From positions 828,322-892,321 of the forward strand of contig BCKT01000008.1 in NCBI GenBank assembly GCA_003116875.1: 64,000 bases of DNA, given 5' to 3'. The translations under genes and the position numbers were made by a program. Source of the stretch: Takashimella koratensis (Eukaryota > Basidiomycota > Tremellomycetes > Trichosporonales > Tetragoniomycetaceae). Under the pieces are notes generated by a model. The model was given only the letters and a program-made list of their open reading frames with translations, ran no database searches and was not told the DNA's origin. Below are positions 55,043-64,000 of the stretch, piece after piece. Positions within the stretch are counted from its first letter, which is position 1. Each line of letters opens with the position of its first letter.

Positions 55043-58000
55043 TTACTGAGCCTCGGACGTGCTATTGGCAAACTTTGTCAAGATGTAATTGAGGAACGCG
55101 GTCTCGTCATCTGGTGTCGGCTCAGATCCACTACTAAGTCGTAATCAGCTCACTGTCCCTTCATTCCCAAACAACCAGATCCTTGAGTTCACAACTCACC
55201 CTTCTTCCTCTCCCGTTTGGGCGATGGCGAACGGATTGAACCCCATCTGATCCATCGACTCTCTCCCTCCAAACGCCGAGAAATCAAAATTATTCGATCC
55301 AACGCCAGGCTGTCCAAACTGTGCAATTCCAGAGACCTGACCTTGCCCTCCTTGCTGCATCTGTTGCTGCATCTGGTCGGCAGCGAAGAGGGTCGAGTCT
55401 GTTTGGCCCGCAACGACCATGGCCATCCCTCCCATTGGGTCGTCCGGGGAAGAATAGGCGTCCATGGTCGCAAACGATTGCATCTGCTGCATTTGCTGCA
55501 TCTGCATCTGTTGCGGGTGCTGGTGTTGCTGGTGCGGGTGCGGGTGCGGTTGTTGGTGCGGATGTTGGTCGAAAGGGTTCTGGGGTCCCTGCATCTGATT
55601 GATGGGAAGCATTGAGGGCGGGAAAGTCGGAGAGGGCGGGTCGGGGAAATGTGCGAATGCATTCTCTGGCGATTCCCACATTTCGCTTCCTTTACTCTGC
55701 CGTTTCCCCGACGGAGGCTGGAGCGGGCGCGGTTCTCTCCTTAACTGCGAAGGGGGAGGCGCGTTGCCAAATGGCTGGTGGACATCGAGACCCGGCATCG
55801 AAGGGGCCACGTAACCCCAAGGCGAAGAGGAGATTGTGTTCCCCGGCACAGATCCAGCCCCATTGATGAGCCTCGCTCGAGCCGCTTGTCGCTGCTCTTC
55901 CATCTCCCGGCGCTGTTGCAGCCGCAATTGCCGTTTCTCCTCCTCGGCCGCGCGCCGACCCGTGTTGGTCTTGGCCAAACCAAGGAGGAGGTCCGCGGGC
56001 GTGTTCTCGTCCGTTCCCTCGCCTTGGCGTGTGGAACCGTTCTGCGCATGCCCGTTGGATTGGGAAGATCGGCCGCTGCCTTTGGCAGTGAGAAACTCGA
56101 CGATCGCAAGCTCTTCCTTGACAATAGGCTCGGAAAGGCGGCCTTGGTCGTCTCGTGCTCGACCAGAAACAACGTTCAAAAGCTGTCGAAGCTCGTCCGC
56201 TTGAGGGGAATCAGGGTCGACTAGGGGATTAGCAAAAGTTACGAAGATCAGACTCACGTTTGATCGTCACTCCAAGGACCATGTACGAGTTGAGTCTGTG
56301 TCATCGTCAGCTATATCCAATCCCAATGTGCTAGCAGTCACACGCACACTCTGTATCCTCCACTGTTGATGACTAGGTCCCCCTTCTCTAACATGAACGA
56401 GCGTCGGTTAAGGAGATCCGCCTTGGCCGACTCAATCGCTGCGTTTCGCGAGTACGCATACCGACCATCCTGTGGCTTCCTTCGAAGGAGGTATGGCCTG
56501 CCCACTTCGTCAGCTTGAATGGATCAAAATCCCGCGAAAGCTGCTCACCTGTTGAGAGTGATGCGGGTGTAATACCATTCGCAAGCCAACAAGTGCCTCT
56601 GGACATAGATGTACGGGTGCGTCGAATCAAACGTTCTGTCTGGCATGACCATGGACAAGAACGATGGCAGTGAATCTCGGAATGCAATGAGCTCTTTATC
56701 GAGGTTCAACACCGTCGCGTAGTCTGGTAACTGGATCGCAAACGTATGATAGGCTATCCGGCCCATAATTTCTGCCAGCCGGTGTCTGCGGTGTCAGCGA
56801 CTCGCCTGGACAATGGTGCTTACCTAACAATGACGTAGGTGTAGACTGTCGGAACGCTCAACGGGTGACCTGCCGGGTCGAAGTCGTTGCTCTCGATCTC
56901 TTCGTCGTTCAAATTGGCCGGCGGCTTTGTATCCGTGTGCGCATCCGAAATAGACGCCGGTCGACCAACTAGTAGAGCGATCGTTCGATCCAGGTGATAC
57001 AACTGCACCCAGGCTCTTCGGCGGATCTCAATCTCCCGTTTATCCGTCAAGTTGAGCACAGTGCCGTCTCGATACAATCCGAGCTGAAATGCAGTCGTTA
57101 GTGGCGTTGATCCCTCGGCTGGACGCCGAGTGAGCAGCATGTATCGAGATGCCAATAAGCCAGCGAACAAGACATCGAGGTTATCTCGCTGCAAAGCTTT
57201 GGCGTACTCGAGCCCGGACCGAGCGGACCCGTAGAACCGTCGAGACCACGCGAGCTGCTCGTCGGCGACGATGATATCTGTAGGTGCTGACAAGGCGGCA
57301 ATCGCGAGCTAGACGGATGGTGAGCTAGGGTCGAGGGCAAAGATGATTCAAACTTACCACGATGAACATTAGTGGTAGCCATTTCAGCGTATCTGCATCG
57401 ATCTTGGGACTAGTCGGGTTCCGCGAAATCGAGTCGAAGAATGCTGCGTATTTACGCTCAAATGAAGGTCGGTTCATCTTATATCTTGTCCAGCTGCACA
57501 TGGTCAGTTTTGTTCGCGCACAGCTACTGCTAAACGCCTTTGTAAATCATGAGCTGCTACTCACTCGATATCCCTAAGATACCGTCAGCTCTGTGTACAT
57601 TTCAGTCCTGATGAGCCCAACTCACTTGAAATACAGGTGCACCAAACCATCTGCTATCCGCCGTCCGGGAACACCGGAGATCAACCATTCCAGATGATGC
57701 TTTGAGATTCCACTCTCTCTCAACACTTGCAAGATGTCTCTCAGATCTCCATTATCCTCCACCGACAAACTGATCATACGACCTTCTCTCACACCCCAGC
57801 CGTACCCGCTGCGCCCCGACGGCGTGCTAGGCGATATCGAAGCCGGAAAGAGACCTGACGGTGGTGGTTTGTGCGCGTAAACCTGGCGTGGAGGTTCGGA
57901 ATGTGACGGTGCAGATTGAGGGTGGAAAACGTCTTCACCCGAAGTAGCGAGGGAGGAGACGTCGGGACTAGAAGCATCCGCGGCGGTCGCCGATGATCGA

Positions 58001-58621
58001 GCGACGACGGTCGCAGGCATTGAAGTAACAAGGCGAGTGAGCATCCCCTCGATAGCTGATAGTCGCGCATGCACATCGTTGTTGCTAAAGGACGAGTGTC
58101 AGAAGAAGAAACAGACCAAGTCCCTCGGTTACGTGTCATCCGAACGACCATGTATACTCCACTCACGCATTGGGATCCTCGACGCCATTGAGAAACGGTC
58201 GACAGAGGTTGGGCACTCTCCGTGCGACGCATTGCGAGCAAGGTTCTTTTCGATCGCATTTCTGTTTACGGCGATGGCATTCGACGCATGAGAAGTGGAC
58301 ACGGGTGCGCTTTGTTTCTCTTCCTTGACGAGCGGCGGTGGGCGAGCCCGACTCTTCTTCAGTGACGGGGTCGACGGAAGCCGTACGCTCCTTGATCCGC
58401 TCGGCCTGCACCGGCGGGGCTTTGCGTTTTCTGTCCCGCTCGCCCGAGGGCGGGTCGGCGGCGGAAGAGGAGGAGCCCGAGGTGGAAACCTGAAGAGAGT
58501 GAGAGAGGTGGGATGGAGGGAAAGGATGGGAGGGGGTGGAGGAAGGGTGGGGGGAAGTGGGCGTCGAGGTGGCGGAGGATGCGAAATTGGGGGCCGGCAA
58601 GGTAAAGCTCGAGCCGGACAT
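55043..58621 (-). CDS. Zn2Cys6 fungal transcription factor
   Basis: The N-terminal zinc cluster is CVECHRRKQKC followed by CSQCVARRVPNLC, a CX2CX6CX5CX2CX7C pattern, preceded by a basic stretch (GRETKRTRVHFS). A coiled-coil-like dimer helix follows (VHARLSAIEGMLTRLV). The middle homology (Fungal_trans) domain is visible in LQRDNLDVLFAGLLASRYML, LGLYRDGTVLNLTDKREIEI, RRRAWVQLYHLDRTIALLVG and HPYIYVQRHLLACEWYYTRI. The C-terminal third is Gln/His/Pro/Met-rich (residues coded around 55480-55570), a likely activation region, and after a last intron ends LTKFANSTSEAQ at 55043. More than ten introns. The target genes cannot be told from the sequence. Confidence 0.88.
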
Positions 58622-59050
58622 GGCGGGAGGTTGGTGGGGTCGTGAGAAACAAACGGGGGAATCAATCGAGAGGGAAACGGTGGGAGGATGTCGAGGGGGC
58701 CGTGGTTTATGCGTGACTGTGGTATTCACAACGAGGGGGTATAGGGATGTTGGAGGATGCAAGGTGGGGTGGGAGGGGAGGGGAGGGGAAGAGGTTGTTG
58801 CGATGGGGATAGTGGAAAAGGTGAAAAATACTGTACATGCGGCGAAAAGAGTCGCTCAAGTCACGTGATTCTTGGAGTGGGGTTACCCGGTGGAGGCCTC
58901 GGCGACGGCCTACTCGTCAGCTCTCACCATCGACCCCTCCTCCTCCCTGTCCATCGCTCACCAACACCAGCTAGACAGCGAGCGAGCAACCCATCGAGCA
59001 CCACTATCAACCTCTCCGACACTGCTCTCTCACTCCCTCTCTCTCCCAAG
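58622..59050. promoter_or_regulatory. Shared transcription factor / DDB1 promoter
   Basis: 429 bp between divergent starts. A TCACGTGA palindrome lies at 58860-58867, a candidate bHLH site. No clear TATA box. Confidence 0.4.
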
Positions 59051-62000
59051 ATGCTCTACATCGCATCGGTAAGCGCCTCGTTTCCGATTAGTCCGTATCG
59101 CACTGACCCATCTCCCACCTCGGCCTCGCCCCGCCCATTCCTAACTGACCGCCCCGTACCCCGTGTCAGGCCCTCAACCCCACTCCGATCCTACATACCC
59201 TCAAAGTCGATGGTCTCGTGGCCCCGGGAGTCTCGTCCCTCGTCGTGGCTAAACCCGACCGGATCGAATTGTGGGACGTAGGATCCACAGGTCTCGTACA
59301 GCGCGCCGAGTTGCCGGTGTGGGGTGCCGTCGTCGGTCTCGACAAGGTTATCACGGATGTAAGTTTCCAATGTGCCCTCGATCTCGTGACCCTCCTTCTT
59401 ACTGAATAATCAACAGAACGTCCACCCTCATTTCCTCGTCCTGCTATCCCCACCCAACGCCCAACTCTTGCTCGTGACATACTCTTCCATCCCATCTCCA
59501 TCACTAGTCATCACCTCCGCTACTCCGCTCTCCCCTCCGTCCCTCACTCTGCGGAAACAAGAGTATTTCACAGGCGTCATCGCAGACGGTCTACTTGCGA
59601 TCGTCGCCCTGTGGACTGGGGTTCTTTCATGTGTCGAGATCGAGGTGGAAAAGGACAAGGATGCGAAGAAACGACGGACTAGTCATGCTGGAATGGACGT
59701 GAATGGCAGTGGTAATGAACGGCGGCTACTCAAGTTCAAGGATAGCTTCAACCTCAAGTAAGTCAAATTCAAAGATTTGCTCAGCCAGTGAATTCGTCTG
59801 ACACATGCAGTATCCGAGAGCACAACCTGCTCAGTCTCGCGTTCGCACCCGATACCGCTGCCGACAGCCACACGATCACTTTCCTCTCCCTCTCACCCAA
59901 CAACAACCTCTTCTTCCAACCCCGTTCTCTTTCCCTCACCACCCACGCCTTTACTGACCTTGCGGGGGCGATCGACGTCGTGTGTCCCCTCGACTCGTCC
60001 TACATCATCACCGACGAGACCAACTACAACGACGTTCCCTTCTCGTGCCCTGCGGCTCGCCGCGTCCTTGCGATACCCAACACAAACCGAGCCGCTACAG
60101 AGCGCTACTTTGTCGTAATTGGAGACGAACATTGCGTTCTCTACTCTGTAACGAACCGATCACACACAACTCCCAGAAAATTCCGGTCGGGATCGGGAGT
60201 GCAGGGCACTGCAACGAGTCCCCGAGCCAATGCGGTTCTACGTAGCCCACAGTCGGAAATGACGAGCGGGTCAGGAAAGCGTCGCAAGTCCAGTATGACG
60301 GGGAAGGGCTTTGAGTTCGATACTGGAGATAAATTTGAAGTCAAGCCCGTGTTCCGGATCCGACAAGGGTTTGGCACTGTCTTAGCGTGAGTGTGTCTGA
60401 TGGGTGTTTATTTTGGAGAAAACTGATAGTCGTGTAGAGAGACAGTGATTGAGAGCCACTCGACGGGAGCGAGCGTGCTGATTGGAGACGAATGTGGCCG
60501 GCTGACTGCCATTGGATGGGAGTTTGAAGCGTCCGATGGCCTCACCGAGGAGATGGAAGGCAAACGAGGCAGTGTGAGAGTACGCACTGTCGACCTCGGT
60601 GTGGTGAGTTGACGTCTACTCTCTTGCTCTCTGATTCACCAAGCTGACTTGTTCAGACCCCACCGCCTTCGAGTATCGTGTACCTTGACAACTCGCACAT
60701 CTTCGTTTCATCCGCATGTGGCGACTCATCGCTATTCAGTCTCAGCCTGCCCATGTCCAAACCCTCCTTCTCGCCCATCTCGCCATCTGCCGAGTCGTCC
60801 GCGCGCCGGATCAGCAGCAGGGGCAAGGGTAAGGGAAGGGAGAGTGCAGAGGAAGGGGACTGGGTCGTGGTTCTTGATCGCGAATCAAAGGGTTCGATTG
60901 AGACAAGGGAGAGGTGGATGAATATCGCTCCGGTTAGGGACTTTTGTCCTGTTGTCGAGGAAGATGGCAGTCTGGTGAGTAACAGGGGATTATTGAAGAT
61001 TGAGTGGAGTACAAGCTGACCCGGAGGGTTATGAAATAGTCGCACTTGGTTGTAGCGTCTGGTGCTTCTAATGCGAACTCACTTCGGATCGTTCGCAGCG
61101 GTGTTGGAATGGATGAAACGCTTAGCGTGGAAGGAATCGAGGGCGTCGAGCGAATCTTCAAACTGTCCTCATCGCATTCGTGAGTTGTCTAGGTCCTCTC
61201 GCCAACTTTGAGAATTACTACTAATGCAGCCACAGCCCCACACCCACACTTCTCCTTTCTACAGGAAGCAGCACCTCTATTTTACAGCTAGACCCCGACA
61301 TTGCCGAAGTGGAGATTAGCGACGCCATCGCGTCCCAGCCGACACTTGCAGCCGGCACAGTCACCGAGGGTACTGCGCTAATCCAAGTCACCCCGGCCGG
61401 CGTGTTTATCTGGTCAGACGTAGAATCAGCAGCAGCGGTAGCTTCGGCCCCTGTCGAGACTACGGCGGAGATTGTTTGCGCACACGTCATGGATAACGTC
61501 GTTGTAGCTGGACTTCGAGGTGGAGTGGTCGTCGTGTCTAGCGCGACAGCCAATGGCCTTGAACAAATTGCGTAGGTTCAAGTGGGATATACCCCCCGAT
61601 TGTTTTCGTCTTTCCACTCACTGACACCCTCTCCAGGACGTGCAAAGTCAACGCCGAGGTCTCCGCTGTTAGCGTCCTCGTATCACCCACTCTGCCATCG
61701 ACCATCATCGCCATCGCTACGTGGTCAAACGAGATCCTCGTTTCTCCTCTTGACCAACTCCACCTCGGTGACAGCTCCGTCAAGACCCTGCCTGAGTCTT
61801 CTTTACCCGTCTCGCTCTTCCTCAAACCATGTTCTTCCAAAGCCACGAGCGGGATCGACCTCCTTGCGGGCCTCAGTGACGGCTCGATGGTCACGTACGA
61901 GCTGGCACCTGATGTCGATAGGCCAAGTATGGTGGTAATCTCGCGAAGAGCGTTGTCATTGGGGAATTACCCGCTGCAGTTGCATCCGGCGTCGATCACG

Positions 62001-64000
62001 TCAAGTGCGGAGGAAGAGGTGGTTGCGATTGGGATAAGCGATAGGTTGTCTGTCTTCTTCGAGAGTCGCGATAGGGTTGACGTCTCGAGCAGTGGCCAGA
62101 AGGTAGGTGTGTCGTGTTAGGCATGAAGCCACCTGGGAGAACCTTGAGCCATTGCTGATACCTGTCTCCTTCCCCTTGTGCGTCACAGGGTGTGACGGCG
62201 GCGGCAGCAGTCTCTTGCCCATCCCTCGGCGACGCTCTTATCCTCGCCACCGCCCAAGGCCTATCGTTCACCAAAATCACCAGCCTCAAGAAACTGCAAG
62301 TGCAGACGCTCGACCTGGGTCCCAAGTCGGTCGGCCAGGTCGCTTGGATCCCCGAGATTGGGAAGCTCGCGTTGGGAACAGCTACAAGAACGCTTGATGT
62401 GGATAATGGTGATATTATCCAATCTGGATCTTTCGAGTTGCGCGACGCTACAAGTCTTGAACGTGAGTGGCTGTTGCCTCTTCAACGGATATCGATCATT
62501 CAGTTGCTTTTCCCTCAACTAACCCCGTAACGGTCTATCATTTTGCTAATTGAAACGACCCCCAGTGCTCGCCGATTTCGACCTCGAAGATCGAGAAGAA
62601 ATCACAACCGTGGAACCCGCTTTCCTCTCAGGTCGTCAATACGTCGCAGTGGGAACTGCTATCTTCTCCTCTGAAGACGCCTTTAACGAAGTCATCTATG
62701 ATGGTCGGACCAATGTCCGCGCAGAAAAGGGGAGGCTGCTCGTCCTTGAGCCTGTGTTCAGTTCCGAGACGAATCGGTGGGATATGGGTTTGTTCACAGA
62801 GGTCGAGACGGTAGGACCTGTGCTTGATATTAAAGTCATTCATGGGTTCTTGGCTGTCGCGGCAGCTAGCAAGGTGAGTTGATATTAGACGTAAAACACC
62901 ACAACCACCACCCACAACCACCCATCTCGTTGGCTTCTGTCATCTAGCGGTGTTCTTCCCAATCTAGAGATATCGTTGACACGCCCAGGTCTCTATCCTG
63001 CGACATGACTTACCTCGAAACGAGCTCACCGAGCTCTCTCATTTCAACTACGCCTTTGTCGCGCGCTACCTCGCCGTCTCTCCACGTACCTCTGCTCACC
63101 CGGAAGACCGGTTGGTCGTTGGAGATGGGATGCGGAGTATCTTCGTGCTTGATGTGGACGAAGAGAGTGGGGCGATATTTGGAGACCAGAGGGATTTGGC
63201 AACTCATGCTGTCTCGGCATTGGGCACGGTCGCTGATGATGGACCTGGAGTGATCATCTCCAATGTGAGTGAAAGAGAGGGGTGGGCTTGGGAAGGAGTA
63301 GGAGAAAGAATAGGGTGGAAGCTGATACGCACTAGTCCGAATTCGATCTGTTCACTTTCAGACTCAAGGATGAGGTTGAGACGGCAGCCAGATTTGGGCT
63401 TCACGAAGACATTGCCCGCTTCCGATCCGGTAAGTACAGTCCACCTACCCGTTTTCATCCTGCCCGATCCCCTTTATGACATACAACACTAACGCGAACC
63501 CACGCAACTCAGGCTCCTTCGCACCGGCCTCATCAGCGACCGAAGTCCTTCGTCCCGACTTGATCTTTGCAACTATCGACGGGCGTCTAGGTATGGTCGG
63601 TGAGCTTACACCGACCGCTTCGCAGACGCTTGTAGATTTGCAACGGAATATGAACAAGTATATCAAGGGACCCGGTGGGGTCGATTGGAAGACGTAAGTC
63701 CCGGATTGCATCGGGGTCAACGGTGGTTTTGAGCTTTAACTCTTGTGTTGGTGGGCTTGAATGGCTTGGTTGGCTTGGGCGGGAGCTGATGGAATCGCAG
63801 GTTTAGACAATGTGGCGCGGAGAGGATCAAGCGCGACACGGCGGGTTTTATCGATGGAGACTTGTATGTGACTCGACGCCAATTGTCTTAGTCTACTCTT
63901 CCAGTCCTTTACTCCATACCAGAACTCTCGCTGACGCGTATACTTCTGTTCTCAATATCTCTCTCTCATCTTCTCCAATCTTCTCCAATCTTCTCCAATC
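59051..64000 (+). CDS. DDB1: DNA damage-binding protein 1, 3' end missing
   Basis: DDB1 is the triple beta-propeller adaptor of CUL4 ubiquitin ligases. The start at 59051 gives MLYIASALNPTPI, then VVAKPDRIELWDV and FTGVIADGLL in propeller A. The B region holds WMNIAPVRDFCPVVEEDG and VVASGASNANSLRIVRSGVG. The C region holds FAYFVARYL-type sequence, VVGDGMRSIFVLDVDEES, FDLFTFRLKDEVETAARFGL and a run before FIDGDL, the family's C-terminal helix. At least a dozen introns. A basic insertion (PRKFRSG...KRRKSS, near 60175-60300) is extra relative to animal DDB1. The gene runs off the window inside the intron after FIDGDL, so only the last exon is missing. Confidence 0.92.
63971..64000. repeat. Three 10-bp repeats at window end
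   Basis: TTCTCCAATC is repeated three times and may continue past the window. It lies in the last DDB1 intron. Confidence 0.85.

Noticed and set aside
1..64000. tRNA, rRNA and CRISPR elements
   Set aside because: I looked for B-box-like GGTTCGA contexts, rRNA-like blocks and spaced direct repeats and found none that fold or repeat properly. CRISPR is not expected in a fungus.

Overview
The window is nuclear DNA from a fungus, most likely a basidiomycete yeast or its relative (a Tremellomycetes-like genome is my best guess from gene style, not proven). Genes are dense, on both strands, and split by many short introns (about 50-115 bp) with GTRNGT donors and a CTGAC/CTAAC branch sequence close to the acceptor. 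I see no tRNA, rRNA or CRISPR array.

Left arm (1-32,245), mostly recognisable genes: an RBM18-like RRM protein (5' end cut off), the CutC copper-homeostasis protein, a twin-ABC ATPase like yeast YDR061W, a calpain-like cysteine protease with a probable signal peptide, succinate dehydrogenase iron-sulfur subunit (SDH2), mitochondrial import motor subunit PAM17, an F-box protein, two tandem paralogous secreted Ser/Thr-rich proteins, a Yippee-family zinc protein, a homeodomain transcription factor behind a 4.2 kb gene-free region, the ER thiol oxidase ERO1, and the sulfite reductase flavoprotein MET10.

Middle (about 32,800-47,300): a 14.5 kb accessory island that holds no gene I recognise. It is a tandem array, all on the plus strand, of at least ten small genes (about 135-180 codons) of one divergent family. 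Members share a W-[LW]-P-x-D signature, a short phase-2 intron at the same place, a second exon opening with T/S-x-x-N-x-x-L, and a TATA box 50-105 bp before the ATG. Three copies are frameshifted, one has a ~316 bp insertion between TATA and ATG, and decayed pieces lie between them. Long poly-C tracts, a CT-rich 10-bp repeat, a (TA)14 tract and a 168-bp assembly gap are interspersed. This is the strongest candidate for something undescribed.

Right arm (47,446-64,000), conserved genes again: a universal stress protein, ARV1 (lipid homeostasis), THO complex subunit 1/Hpr1, the tri-snRNP protein SNRNP27, a Zn2Cys6 fungal transcription factor, and DDB1 (3' end cut off). Many genes are in divergent pairs sharing promoters of about 220-460 bp (cutC/ABC, PAM17/F-box, USP/ARV1, THO1/SNRNP27, TF/DDB1).

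The housekeeping genes do not form a pathway cluster. The island is inserted between two conserved genes (MET10 and the USP gene) and behaves like a lineage-specific, rapidly evolving gene expansion.
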